Notes: a model not told the origin generated them from the letters alone. A DNA stretch of 64,000 bases from Candidatus Aquicultor sp. (GCA_036504445.1 DASXVE010000025.1:1-64000); one strand, 5' to 3'; positions 54,271-63,720 are shown, counted from the first letter of the stretch. Numbers and translations: made by a program.

Positions 54271-55812
54271 CTATTGGTGAGCTTCTGATAATCTGTTACT
54301 ACCCGAAAGGGACAGCCCGAGATATCCTTCAAGGATAGTCATACCCGAACCATCATTCTCTAAGCGCTTTACCGTAAACGTTATCGCATTTGTTAATATC
54401 CCAAATAGTAGATCGGCACATTGCTCGATGCTCCGAACTACTAAAACGCCGTTGGATACACCTGACGCCAAGTTGACCTGCAAGGCAAGCGGATGGATCG
54501 CTCGCAGCGTTCTTGCCCGTTTCTCGTAATTGTGATGCTCGGCAATAGAGAGAATTCGGCACATCTTGTCGAAAACCTCTCGATTCCGTGCCTTGAATTC
54601 ATCTTCTTTTTCTTGCCATAAGAGAAAAGGCTGTGCCTTTCTGTGAATTTCCAGCTCTTCATGGAATTTATTGATCACTACGTCATAATCCAAATCAAAC
54701 GCTTTTAGATCTGGTAGGCACTTTTCGTCTTCAAATATGCCTTCGGCTTGAAGTATAAGCGATCTGGTTTTGAAATAATCGAGCGGGTATTTTCTGATCT
54801 TATCTGTGTGCCTTTCAATATCGATAGAAGGAATATAAGCTATGACCGGCTTACCTTGGGCTAAAGTCGCCGCCAGTTCAGAGTCTTTACCCATTGTGTC
54901 GGTTTCTTGCGCCATATATACCGTGCAATAAGCGCGCTTTACCATCAGGCCTTCGATCAAACCTTTGTCGATTCGGTCAGCGCACAGCGACGATGTCGGA
55001 TCAAAATACCTGAGATTGAGCGGTTTAAGACGTTTATCTTCAAACAGTCTCTCGATAAAACCTGCTGTCTCTTCAAATTCCCATCTTGCCCGCATAGAGG
55101 TCGCGATATAAATATCCATGTAATCCCAGGTCAAGTAGATATCTGTATTCCTTGTCGCGACTGCTGCTACTTCCTTACGTCTGGCATCTGCAGTATGATA
55201 TATCTCTGCAACCTCAACCAGCCTTTCGAACTCAACGCCTGGCAGGCCTTCTTTGCTTTCAGGCCAGTTGTTGATCAGTTCATCAATTTGATCGCCCTGT
55301 CGTTTTATAACGCGAGGCGCTATATAGCCCGTATACCAGGTCTCACTGCTGTTTATTGGTGCCACCTCGACCGCTATTGGCGGGCGAATTGAGAGATCGG
55401 GTGGCACAAATGAACGGTCTTTAACGAAACTACTGATCTCGCTTTCAGTCATTCTAATAAGCTGCTTATAAGCGGATTTGAAGTTGCCAAAATAGAGCAA
55501 AGCATGAGCGCGATACCTCTTGATGCCCTCCTGCAACTCTACCAACGAAATGGTCCCGTCTGAAAAGAAGAACTCGAAAAACCCAATGCTAACCCTATCC
55601 TGGTTAAGCAGAAGCAATATCTCGTTGAACTCTGCATAGCCGAGCCCTCTACTTTTCATTCCGTTCAGTAGGCTAAAAAGCAGCTCCTTGTCATCGTCAT
55701 CCTTCAGAACATTTTCAGTGCATTCTGCACACAAGCACTCTATGATCATAGTGGCAATGCTTTCAGGTTCCTCAAGCTTAAATTTCTTCAGCTCAAGATC
55801 AGCAAATTCCAT
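54271..55812 (-). CDS. 513-residue protein with nucleoside-deoxyribosyltransferase/TIR-like core, candidate defence effector
   Basis: The middle (about 228-330) reads YMDIYIATSMRARWEFEE, NLRYFDPTSSLCADRIDKGL, KRAYCTVYMAQETDTMGKDS and ELAATLAQGKPVIAYIP. A first strand of IYIAT type, a conserved Glu (E312 in DSELA) and GKPVIAY are the layout of the nucleoside 2-deoxyribosyltransferase / TIR / SLOG-like fold that binds or cuts nucleotides. The N-terminal 225 and C-terminal 180 residues are helical and unfamiliar; LLFGILTNAITFTVKRLE may be a membrane-associated helix. It sits in an accessory region with an XRE-protease-PIN unit and a broken nuclease. Function as an NAD or nucleotide-targeting defence effector is inference. 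Confidence 0.65.
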   Translation of the reverse strand: MEFADLELKKFKLEEPESIATMIIECLCAECTENVLKDDDDKELLFSLLNGMKSRGLGYAEFNEILLLLNQDRVSIGFFEFFFSDGTISLVELQEGIKRYRAHALLYFGNFKSAYKQLIRMTESEISSFVKDRSFVPPDLSIRPPIAVEVAPINSSETWYTGYIAPRVIKRQGDQIDELINNWPESKEGLPGVEFERLVEVAEIYHTADARRKEVAAVATRNTDIYLTWDYMDIYIATSMRARWEFEETAGFIERLFEDKRLKPLNLRYFDPTSSLCADRIDKGLIEGLMVKRAYCTVYMAQETDTMGKDSELAATLAQGKPVIAYIPSIDIERHTDKIRKYPLDYFKTRSLILQAEGIFEDEKCLPDLKAFDLDYDVVINKFHEELEIHRKAQPFLLWQEKEDEFKARNREVFDKMCRILSIAEHHNYEKRARTLRAIHPLALQVNLASGVSNGVLVVRSIEQCADLLFGILTNAITFTVKRLENDGSGMTILEGYLGLSLSGSNRLSEAHQ

Positions 55813-56242
55813 TTAAGAGACTCCCAGCCTATTGTGTGGATACTAACCTTACGATGGTTATGCTGTATGATGCTTGCTTATCATAATACGACTTATTAGC
55901 CACCATCTAGCATTCACCTATAGTAGAGATAATTCCTGCAAAAGGCAGAAGCGTTTCAATGGAGATTCGTGCATATGCAGCAATGTATTTGTTAAACAGC
56001 ACCTTTCTATCCAAGCACCAGCCATGAAGCGTCACTGGTTGCATTCCCGTCTCTCCACAAAACAGCTCGCCTTTATTGCCTGCAACCAAAGCCAGATCAC
56101 TTCCGCCAATAATTCACACCGTACATGGGTATCAACACATATAACAAAAACAAATGCAAAAGCGACAAGCGCTTTTGCGAATCCAGAACCCTGCAAATAT
56201 AAGGTTCTGCAGAAACAAAGCTTTACGGCAACCACTGAGAGG
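55813..56242. other. Divergent intergenic region with two hairpins before hoxE
   Basis: About 430 bases between divergent genes. A frame continuous with hoxE reaches back to 55874 but has no coding character. GCAAAAGCG/CGCTTTTGC (56156-56178) and CAGAACC/GGTTCTG (56184-56209) form consecutive hairpins about 35 bases before hoxE. Confidence 0.6.
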
Positions 56243-56848
56243 ATGGTTCCCTTGATAAGTTTCGAGAAGCCTTCACCGCCTTCGGACGACCGGAGGTGGA
56301 AACTTGTCGACAGAACGATGCGCCAATACGGTTATGCGCCGGACGCGGTTATCCAGGTGCTGCATACGGTTCAGGAAACGTTCGGCTTCCTTGACATTGA
56401 TGCGATGAATTACGTGGCCGCTTCGCTGCGCGTGCCGTTGAGCCAGGTGTACGGCGTAGCGACGTTTTACCACTTCTTCACGCTAAAGCCCCAGGGCGAA
56501 CACACCTGCGTGGTATGCACGGGGACGGCGTGCTACATCAAGGGTGCTCAGGATTTGCTCGACGCCGTTGAGGAGGTTACCGGGGCAAAACCCGGCGAGA
56601 CAAGCGTCGATGGCAAGGTATCGGTTCTAACCGCCAGGTGCCTTGGCGCGTGCGGGCTCGCAGCGGCGGCGGTTTACGACGGTGAAATCGCGGCAAAAGT
56701 TACCCCGGACGCCATCAAGAAACAGGTGCACGAGTGGACCGACATCGTCGAAGAGGCAGCCGGCAGCCCGCCGCAAGGTATCCCTACCACGCCTCCCGAA
56801 GGCCCCGCCCCGCAAAATCCGATCATTGAAGGGGTGACCGCCGAATGA
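56243..56848 (+). CDS. hoxE: Hox hydrogenase diaphorase subunit HoxE (NuoE-like)
   Basis: A 201-residue thioredoxin-like [2Fe-2S] protein. Core segments are MRQYGYAPDAVIQVLHTVQE, GVATFYHFF, CTGTACYIKGA and ARCLGACGLA, giving the four cluster Cys. The Pro-rich end (SPPQGIPTTPPEGPAPQNP) is a linker. It is the small electron-entry subunit of the NAD-linked hydrogenase. ATG 56243 is used; TTG 56252 has better spacing from a GAGAGG site and is possible. It overlaps hoxF (ATGA). Confidence 0.9.
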   Translation: MVPLISFEKPSPPSDDRRWKLVDRTMRQYGYAPDAVIQVLHTVQETFGFLDIDAMNYVAASLRVPLSQVYGVATFYHFFTLKPQGEHTCVVCTGTACYIKGAQDLLDAVEEVTGAKPGETSVDGKVSVLTARCLGACGLAAAAVYDGEIAAKVTPDAIKKQVHEWTDIVEEAAGSPPQGIPTTPPEGPAPQNPIIEGVTAE

Positions 56849-58566
56849 CGCACGATGAGCTTGCGGAAATCCGCAAAGCCGAACAGGAGCGCAAGCAGAA
56901 ATATAAGCACAAGATCAACGTCTGCATGGCGTCGGGTTGCCTGTCGCTTCGAAGCGACCTGGTCAAAGAGGCCATTACAAAGGAAGTGGATAAAGAATGC
57001 CTCGCAGACAGCGTGCTCGTGAGCAAAGTGGGCTGTGTGGGCCTCTGCTCTCAAGGGCCGATTGTCGTGCTCGAAACCAAAGGCGAGGTTCGCGAAGGCA
57101 TCACGCCTGAAGATGCCGAAGCGATAATTAAGAGCCTTGGTGCGGAGCACGATGGTGGTAACAGCAACGAGCTAGTTGACGGTGTCGTGCTCCGGTTGGA
57201 TAGTAAGTTTTTCACCCGCCAGAAAAAGATCGTCATGGAGCACTCGGGCTTGATCGACCCGGACCGTATCGAAGACTATATCGCCGTCGGCGGTTACGAG
57301 TCCGTGCTCGATGTGCTCACCGAAATGAGCCCGGCGGAAGTTATCGACCAGGTGACCCGGAGCGGTCTGCGCGGCCGGGGCGGTGCCGGGTACCCGACCG
57401 GTTTGAAGTGGAGCACCGTCGCCAAGGCGTTTAGCAGTAGCGGCGAGAAGTTCATTATCTGCAATGCCGACGAGGGCGACCCCGGCGCGTACATGGACCG
57501 CAGCATTCTGGAGAGCAATCCGCACCAGGTCATCGAGGGCATGATAATCGGTGCGTTTGCGGTCGGCGCATCCAAGGGATTTGTTTACGTGCGGGCGGAG
57601 TATCCGCTTGCGATAGAGCGCTTGAAAATCGCGCTCAAACAGGCCGAGAAATTCGGCTTTCTCGGGCACAACATCGGCGGCACCACGTTTAGCTTCACCG
57701 TCGAGCTGCGCTACGGCGCCGGGGCGTTCGTCACCGGTGAGGAAACGGCGCTTATAGCGTCGGTCGGAGGGCAGCGAGGCCTTCCGCAGCAGCGCCCGCC
57801 CTACCCCGCCGAGCGCGGCCTGTTTGGTCGCCCGACGCTGATCAATAACGTCGAAACCCTGGCCAACATCCCGCCGATCATCCGAAACGGCGGCGATTGG
57901 TTTGCGAAGATCGGTACCGAGAAAAGCAAAGGAACCAAAGTGTTTTCCTTGGTAGGCAAGATCAATAATGTGGGTCTCGTCGAGGTGCCGCTCGGTATGC
58001 CGCTTCGCGAGGTCATCTATGACCTCGGCGGCGGCATCCCGGACGGGCGCACATTTAAGGCGGTACAAACCGGTGGGCCATCCGGCGGCTGCATCCCGGC
58101 AGAGCACCTGGATTTACCGGTCGACTTTGAATCGCTGCAGCAGGCCGGCTCGATCATGGGCTCGGGCGGCATGATCGTCATGGATGATGCCTCATGTATG
58201 GTTGACGTGGCGAAATACTTTATGGGTTTCTGTAAGTCGGAGTCGTGCGGCAAGTGCATCCCCTGCCGGGTGGGAACCGTGCAGATGCACGCCATCTTAG
58301 AGCGAATCACTGATGGCACGGCGACCATGGAGGATCTCGGTTTATTAGAGAACCTTTGCGGCCTGGCTAAGAACGCGAGCATTTGCGGCCTCGGCCAGTC
58401 GGCACCGAACCCGGTACTCTCCACGCTGCGATATTTCCGCGATGAGTACCGGGCGCACATTGAGGAGAGGCGCTGCCCGGCCGGCGTGTGCAAGTTTAAA
58501 AACGCCGGTAAAGATGTATACGAAGAAGACCTGGAGGTGCGAGATGAGACGGGAACCTCGAGTTAA
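56845..58566 (+). CDS. hoxF: Hox hydrogenase diaphorase subunit HoxF (NuoF-like)
   Basis: A 573-residue NAD- and FMN-binding subunit. An N-terminal thioredoxin-like [2Fe-2S] domain (CMASGCLS, CVGLCSQGP) is followed by the NuoF core: NADH site GRGGAGYPTGLKW, FMN-binding GAYMDRSILESNPHQV and a 4Fe-4S motif ESCGKCIPCRVGT. It transfers electrons between NAD(H) and the hydrogenase clusters. The start overlaps hoxE and the end overlaps hoxU. Confidence 0.95.
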   Translation: MTHDELAEIRKAEQERKQKYKHKINVCMASGCLSLRSDLVKEAITKEVDKECLADSVLVSKVGCVGLCSQGPIVVLETKGEVREGITPEDAEAIIKSLGAEHDGGNSNELVDGVVLRLDSKFFTRQKKIVMEHSGLIDPDRIEDYIAVGGYESVLDVLTEMSPAEVIDQVTRSGLRGRGGAGYPTGLKWSTVAKAFSSSGEKFIICNADEGDPGAYMDRSILESNPHQVIEGMIIGAFAVGASKGFVYVRAEYPLAIERLKIALKQAEKFGFLGHNIGGTTFSFTVELRYGAGAFVTGEETALIASVGGQRGLPQQRPPYPAERGLFGRPTLINNVETLANIPPIIRNGGDWFAKIGTEKSKGTKVFSLVGKINNVGLVEVPLGMPLREVIYDLGGGIPDGRTFKAVQTGGPSGGCIPAEHLDLPVDFESLQQAGSIMGSGGMIVMDDASCMVDVAKYFMGFCKSESCGKCIPCRVGTVQMHAILERITDGTATMEDLGLLENLCGLAKNASICGLGQSAPNPVLSTLRYFRDEYRAHIEERRCPAGVCKFKNAGKDVYEEDLEVRDETGTSS

Positions 58567-59260
58567 AACGCTTAGGATAGATGATTGCGATTGCGCCGGG
58601 CGCGAGGACCAGACGGTTCTTGACGTTGCGCGCGAGAACAACATCCGCATACCCACGCTGTGTCAGATCAACGGTCTCACCAACGTGGGGTCATGCCGTA
58701 TGTGCCTCGTCGAGGTAAAAGGCGTGCCGAAGCTGCTCACCGCATGCACCACCATGGTCTGGGAGGGTATGAAGGTTGTGACGAACTCGGAGCGCCTACA
58801 TGAATATCGCAAGATGATTCTCGAGCTCTTCTTTGCCGAGCGAAACCACATCTGCGCGATCTGCGTTGCCAACAGAAGCTGCGAGCTACAAGCGCTGGCG
58901 TTAGAGCTCGGTGTGGACCACATCCGCTACCCCTACCTCTACCAGGCCCTTGAGATTGACTCGACACACGATAAATTCGTGCTCGACCACAACCGCTGCA
59001 TCCTGTGCACCCGCTGCATACGGGCATGCTCGGAGATCGAAGGCGCCAATACGCTGGGCATGATGCGCCGTGGCGTCAACGACAAGGTCATCACCGACCT
59101 CAACCAGCCGTGGGGTGAGTCGCGAACCTGCACGAGCTGCGGCAAGTGCGTAAACGTCTGCCCGGTCGGAGCCATTTATGAAAAGGGCTTATCGCGCACC
59201 GAGTCGCGAAGAGAGCACACCTTCCTGCCTTACTTAACAATCATGCGGGGTGAGCGCTAA
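58544..59260 (+). CDS. hoxU: Hox hydrogenase diaphorase subunit HoxU (NuoG-like)
   Basis: A 238-residue iron-sulphur subunit. The N-terminal [2Fe-2S] domain has CQINGLTNVGSCRMC; a His-Cys3 site HICAICVANRSCELQ and two 4Fe-4S motifs CILCTRCIRAC and CTSCGKCVNVCPVG follow. It wires HoxF to HoxY. ATG 58544 follows GGAGGT and lies in the end of hoxF; the frame opens earlier but within hoxF. Confidence 0.94.
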   Translation: MRREPRVKTLRIDDCDCAGREDQTVLDVARENNIRIPTLCQINGLTNVGSCRMCLVEVKGVPKLLTACTTMVWEGMKVVTNSERLHEYRKMILELFFAERNHICAICVANRSCELQALALELGVDHIRYPYLYQALEIDSTHDKFVLDHNRCILCTRCIRACSEIEGANTLGMMRRGVNDKVITDLNQPWGESRTCTSCGKCVNVCPVGAIYEKGLSRTESRREHTFLPYLTIMRGER

Positions 59261-59793
59261 TGAGAGAGAGAAATAAAGCGCGGGTGGCGACGGTATGGCT
59301 CGACGGGTGCTCGGGATGTCACATGTCGATTTTCGATATGGACGATCGGCTTCTCGAGCTCAAAGACCGGATCGAGCTGGTATACAGCCCGCTGGTGGAT
59401 GCCAAAGATTATCCTAAAGACGTCGACGTCGCCCTGGTCGAGGGGTGTATCGGCAATGAAGAGCAGCGCAAATTCGCCCACACCATGCGCGCGAGCACCA
59501 AGACCTTTGTATCACTCGGCGACTGTGCGGTGACGAGCAACATCGTCGCCTACCGCAACCCGTTCAAGATGCACGACGTGATACACCGCGCGTTCATCGA
59601 AAATTCGGAGGGCGAGATCGTGCTGCCGCAAGAGGACGTCCCTCCGCTTCTCCCCTTCGCGGTGCCGATTCACGAGATTATCGACGTCGATGTATACATT
59701 CCCGGGTGCCCGCCCTCGGCCGATTTGATTCACTACACCTTGGTCGAACTGCTGGAAGGACGTCATCCGGATATCAAGAATCGCTTCGGATAG
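59260..59793 (+). CDS. hoxY: Hox [NiFe] hydrogenase small subunit
   Basis: A 177-residue small subunit. Cluster ligands are seen in WLDGCSGCHMSIFD, EGCIGNEE, SLGDCAVTSN and IPGCPPSAD, which bind the proximal 4Fe-4S cluster. It overlaps hoxU by one base (TAATG). It connects the active site in HoxH to the HoxU clusters in the cytoplasm. Confidence 0.95.
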   Translation: MRERNKARVATVWLDGCSGCHMSIFDMDDRLLELKDRIELVYSPLVDAKDYPKDVDVALVEGCIGNEEQRKFAHTMRASTKTFVSLGDCAVTSNIVAYRNPFKMHDVIHRAFIENSEGEIVLPQEDVPPLLPFAVPIHEIIDVDVYIPGCPPSADLIHYTLVELLEGRHPDIKNRFG

Positions 59794-59803
59794 GAGGCGC
59801 GAT

Positions 59804-61255
59804 ATGGCAAAAAAGGCAGAAAGCGCGCGTAAAAATATCGAAATAGCTCCGATAACCCGTATCGAAGGGCATGCCAAGATAACCGTTCACCTCAATGACG
59901 ACGGACAGGTCGAGGACGCCCGCCTTCACCTCACCCAATTTCGCGGGTTTGAGAAGTTCTGTGATGGGCGCCCCTTCTACGAGATGCCTTTTATCGTGCA
60001 GCGCATCTGTGGGATTTGCCCGGTAAGCCATGCTATAGCCTCATCCAAGGCGTGCGATCAGATCTTATCCGTGCGGGTGCCGAACGCGGGAATGCGGCTG
60101 AGAAAACTCGCCAATCTCGCCCAGGTTATCCAGTCGCACGCGCTGAGCCTGTTCTATCTCTCCTCCCCCGACATTCTCTTGGGGATGGACGCCGATCCGG
60201 CAAAGCGTAACCTCTACGGCGTTTTAGAGGCCAACCGTCAGCTCGCGTACGACGGGGTTTACCTGCGCAAATTCGGTCAATCGGTTATCGCCCATCTGGC
60301 AAGCACCGGCAAGCGCGTCCACCCTGGCTGGATCGTGCCCGGCGGCGTTGCCACTCCCCTCTCCGCCGAAGCCCGCGAGCAGATGCAGGCAATGATTCCG
60401 GGGGCTCTGGCGGCGGCACAGCGCTCGCTTATCTGGTTCAAGCAAGCGATGGAAAACTTCCGCGAGGAGATCCGCGCCTTTGCGTGCTTCCCCTCCCTGT
60501 TCATGGGGATAGTAGGTCCGGATGGCGAGCTCGAGTACAGCGACGGGCTCGTTCGAATTGTCGATTCTTCCGGCGCCACCATAGCCGATGAGCTCGATCC
60601 TTCGAGCTACCAGGACTTTATCCGCGAGATAGCGGTGCCCTGGACCTACATGAAATTCCCTTCGTATAAGCACCTACCGCCCCCGGAAAACTCGCTGCGT
60701 GTGGGGCCGCTCGCCCGCCTGAATATTATTGGTAAGGTGGATATGCCGCATGCAGCCCAGGAGTGGGCCGAGTTTCGAACCCTTGAGCGAGGTGTGGTCT
60801 TGAGCTCGTTTTATTACCACTATGCCCGGCTTATTGAGGTTCTTTACTCGATTGAGAAGATCGAAGCGATGTTAAAAGATCCGGAAATTCTGGGCAGACG
60901 TGCCCGGGCAAAAGCCGAGCCCAACTGCTCCGAGGGTATCGGCGTGGCCGAAGCGCCGCGCGGGATGCTCATCCACCATTACAAAATCAACGACGACGGC
61001 CTAATCACCTGGGCGAACCTCGTCATTGCGACCGGTTTCAATAACTACGCGATGAACCGCGGCGTGCTGCAGGTAGCCAAACATTACATCACCGGCCCCG
61101 AAATACCCGAAGGTGTGCTCAATAGGCTGGAGGCGGTCGTCCGCGCGTTCGACCCGTGCCTGAGCTGCGCAAGCCACGCCGTCGGCCAGATGGCGATGCG
61201 GGTGCAGCTCGTCGGCCCGGATGGAGCAGTGTTGGACGAGGTTATTCGGGGTTAA
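59804..61255 (+). CDS. hoxH: Hox [NiFe] hydrogenase large subunit
   Basis: A 483-residue catalytic subunit of a group 3d-type, NAD-coupled hydrogenase. L1 motif RICGICPVSHA and L2 motif DPCLSCASHAVGQM hold the four Ni/Fe Cys. The 20-odd residues after the last His form the tail removed by a maturation protease. H2 oxidation or evolution is coupled to NAD(H). No hyp or hoxW maturation genes lie within the window. Its stop is two bases from the convergent recQ stop. Confidence 0.96.
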   Translation: MAKKAESARKNIEIAPITRIEGHAKITVHLNDDGQVEDARLHLTQFRGFEKFCDGRPFYEMPFIVQRICGICPVSHAIASSKACDQILSVRVPNAGMRLRKLANLAQVIQSHALSLFYLSSPDILLGMDADPAKRNLYGVLEANRQLAYDGVYLRKFGQSVIAHLASTGKRVHPGWIVPGGVATPLSAEAREQMQAMIPGALAAAQRSLIWFKQAMENFREEIRAFACFPSLFMGIVGPDGELEYSDGLVRIVDSSGATIADELDPSSYQDFIREIAVPWTYMKFPSYKHLPPPENSLRVGPLARLNIIGKVDMPHAAQEWAEFRTLERGVVLSSFYYHYARLIEVLYSIEKIEAMLKDPEILGRRARAKAEPNCSEGIGVAEAPRGMLIHHYKINDDGLITWANLVIATGFNNYAMNRGVLQVAKHYITGPEIPEGVLNRLEAVVRAFDPCLSCASHAVGQMAMRVQLVGPDGAVLDEVIRG

Positions 61256-61256
61256 G

Positions 61257-63059
61257 CTACCGCTTTTTGGGTGGTTCGACCCCGTTGGCGTCGCAGTACT
61301 CTTTGATGGTTTTCAAGAATATGTTGCCGTACCGCTTGAGCTTCACCTCGCCAACGCCGCTGATATTGGCCAGTGCTGCATTGGTGCGCGGATAATACGC
61401 GGCCATCTCTTTGAGCGTCGCATCGTGGAAGATAACGTACGGGGGCAGATCCGACTCGTCCGCCATGGTTTTACGCAGCGCCCTGAGGGCTTCAAACAGC
61501 CCCTGGTCACACTTATCGTCGACGCTTACAGGTACTATCTCCACCTCGACGTGCGGCTTCGTAAGGAAAACCTGCTCATCCTCGAGCAACACGCCCCTGC
61601 TCTTCTCGTTGAGCCTGAGAACAGGATATCTGTCGCCCTCCAAACTCAGATACCCGAGTTGAACGAGTTCTCGAATCATCGACTGCCACTCAGTTCTTGA
61701 ATGTTCTTTGCCGATGCCGTGTGTCGGCAGCTCGTCGTGGCCCCGCTCAATGATCTTCTGGTTATTCGAGCCGACCAGAATATCGATGATATGGGTAACC
61801 CCGAAGCCATTATTGACCCGGTGGACACAAGAGAGCACCTTCTGCGCGACAACCGTAGCGTCGAACTTCTCCCGCGGCTCCAGACAGACATCGCATAGGC
61901 CGCAGTTGGGCTCGTCGAACGCCTCGCCGAAGTAGCCAAGGAGCACTTTGCGCCGGCAGATGTTCCCCTCGCAGTAGTCGGTCATCTCTTTGAGCTTCTT
62001 GTAGGCGATATCGCGCTCCGCCTGGTCTTCTTTTTGTCTGATAAAATACTCGATTTTCGCTTTGTCGGCATAGCTGAAGAAAAGAATACAGTCGCTTTTT
62101 AAGCCATCCCTGCCTGCCCTGCCCGTCTCCTGGTAGTAGCCCTCGATGTTCTTGGGAAGATCGTAGTGGATGACGTAGCGAACGTTCGGCTTGTCGATCC
62201 CCATCCCGAAGGCAATCGTGGCGACGATTATCTCAGCGTCATCGCGGATAAAGCGTTCCTGGTTCCTGCTCCGTTTCTCCGGGTCCATCCCGGCATGGTA
62301 CGGGAGCGCGCGAAACCCGGCCTTTTTAAGATCGGACGCGAGGCTGCTCACCAGCTTTCTGCTCTGGCAGTAGATGATCCCGGAATCCCCACGGTGCTCC
62401 GATATGTATTTTAACAGCCGCTGGTAAGCGCTGGTCTTGGGCTCGATTTTGTAGTAGAGGTTGCTCCTGTTGAAGCTCGCTCGATATTTGCTGCAGTCCG
62501 GGATACCCAGTTGCACCGCAATATCGTCTTGCACATGTTCGGTAGCCGTGGCGGTCAGGGCGATAATAGGTACCTCGGGGAAGTTATCCTTAAGGCTCCT
62601 AAGCTGGCGGTATTCCGGCCTAAAATCGTGCCCCCATTCTGAAATGCAATGCGCCTCGTCGATAGCAAAGAGCGCTATCGGAAGCCGTTTGAGAAAGCTT
62701 AAGAATTCGGGCATCATCAAGCGTTCGGGCGCAACGTAAAGAATCTTTATCTCGCCCCGCTCTAGCTGACTTCTCGCCCTGGTGATCTCGGAAGGATTAA
62801 GCGAGCTGTTGATAAACGCCGCCGCAACCCCGTTAGATACAAGCCCATCCACCTGGTCTTTCATCAAAGCGATGAGGGGCGAAACCACAATCGTTACACC
62901 ATCGAGTTGCAAGGCCGGCAGCTGGTAACACAGCGACTTTCCCCCGCCGGTCGGCATCAAGGCAAGCACGTCTTTTTTATTGAGAACATCGTTGATAATA
63001 TCCTGCTGGAGCGGTAGAAATGTCGTGTAACCAAAATATTTATTGAGCGTTGTAAGCAC
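61257..63059 (-). CDS. recQ: ATP-dependent DNA helicase RecQ
   Basis: A 600-residue helicase: motif I ALMPTGGGKSLCYQ, motif II IDEAHCISEWGHDFRPEY, motif III ALTATAT, motif V-VI ATIAFGMGIDKPNVRYVIHY and YQETGRAGRDG. A zinc-binding region (CEGNICRRKVLLGYFGE, CGLCDVC), RQC winged helix and a C-terminal HRDC domain (RALRKTMADESDLPPYVIF) follow. It unwinds DNA for recombination and repair. It is convergent with hoxH. Confidence 0.96.
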   Translation of the reverse strand: MLTTLNKYFGYTTFLPLQQDIINDVLNKKDVLALMPTGGGKSLCYQLPALQLDGVTIVVSPLIALMKDQVDGLVSNGVAAAFINSSLNPSEITRARSQLERGEIKILYVAPERLMMPEFLSFLKRLPIALFAIDEAHCISEWGHDFRPEYRQLRSLKDNFPEVPIIALTATATEHVQDDIAVQLGIPDCSKYRASFNRSNLYYKIEPKTSAYQRLLKYISEHRGDSGIIYCQSRKLVSSLASDLKKAGFRALPYHAGMDPEKRSRNQERFIRDDAEIIVATIAFGMGIDKPNVRYVIHYDLPKNIEGYYQETGRAGRDGLKSDCILFFSYADKAKIEYFIRQKEDQAERDIAYKKLKEMTDYCEGNICRRKVLLGYFGEAFDEPNCGLCDVCLEPREKFDATVVAQKVLSCVHRVNNGFGVTHIIDILVGSNNQKIIERGHDELPTHGIGKEHSRTEWQSMIRELVQLGYLSLEGDRYPVLRLNEKSRGVLLEDEQVFLTKPHVEVEIVPVSVDDKCDQGLFEALRALRKTMADESDLPPYVIFHDATLKEMAAYYPRTNAALANISGVGEVKLKRYGNIFLKTIKEYCDANGVEPPKKR

Positions 63060-63381
63060 TGTTCCTCCGAAGTCGTCGATTCTTGCTAAGATTTTTTCTA
63101 AGAGCTTGCGATTAAACGCCTTGCGATCAAAGCTATCGAATTATAAAAGCGCATTTGCACATTAACGTTATATGGTGCCGCTGCCAAGAGCTTGCTTGGC
63201 TTGGTGTCCAATAAAAGGCATAGTCTAGAATGTTAGTAAAGCATATCAGCGAACACATCTACCTGGAGACAAAACAAGCGGCTATGAAGATGCTTGCCAA
63301 GAATTTTGCTACCACAGTGCTACCATTGCAGAAAAATGAGGGACATCCATTATCTGAACACCCCTCATAGCCTGCTAGAAT
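63060..63381. other. Intergenic region recQ / tRNA-Thr
   Basis: About 320 bases without a supported gene; it holds the recQ promoter and the end of the tRNA transcript. Confidence 0.5.
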
Positions 63382-63457
63382 TGGAGCCACTGAGCGGATT
63401 CGAACCGCTGACCTGCTCATTACGAGTGAGCTGCTCTGCCTGCTGAGCTACAGTGGC
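63382..63457 (-). tRNA. tRNA-Thr (CGT)
   Basis: Acceptor GCCACTG/CAGTGGC with encoded CCA; anticodon stem GCTCA/TGAGC around CTCGTAA gives anticodon CGT. T-arm AGCGG-TTCGAAT-CCGCT. Single gene with its own promoter. Confidence 0.95.
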
Positions 63458-63506
63458 GCTTAACTATCGTTGCTGAGCTGCTAAAACAGTTTTAATCAGC
63501 GTAGAT

Positions 63507-63536
63507 AGTGTAGCGTAAAATCCATCATTTTTGCAA
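63507..63536 (-). promoter_or_regulatory. tRNA-Thr(CGT) promoter
   Basis: Minus strand TTGCAA (63531-63536), 18-base spacer, TACACT (63507-63512), about 50 bases before the tRNA. Confidence 0.7.
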
Positions 63537-63540
63537 GTTT

Positions 63541-63570
63541 GTTAGCACGCTGTTAGCACGAGATTAGCAC
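63541..63570. repeat. Three TTAGCAC units at 11-bp spacing
   Basis: GTTAGCAC at 63541 and 63552 and ATTAGCAC at 63563 repeat with an exact 11-bp period, i.e. one helical turn. They lie just upstream of the tRNA-Thr promoter. TTAGCAC resembles one half of the HrcA operator CIRCE, but no inverted half is present. Confidence 0.6.
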
Positions 63571-63720
63571 TGTTTAAGCTCGTCACAGTACTTAAGACTT
63601 AGATATTATCTCTAAAATCGACACAATTGACAAGAGACGGATGGCGCTTTATGCTCGCGCAGTATGAGCCCAGAAGTCTGGATGACGGCCCTGCCCATAG
63701 AAAACTAGCGGGCAAGCAAT

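Noticed and set aside
55874-56242. A longer N-terminus for hoxE
   Set aside because: The frame is open but the translated part is Ser/Asn/Thr-rich, unlike HoxE proteins, and contains two DNA hairpins.
63541-63570. CIRCE/HrcA operator
   Set aside because: Only direct TTAGCAC units are present; the required inverted GAGTGCTAA half is missing.
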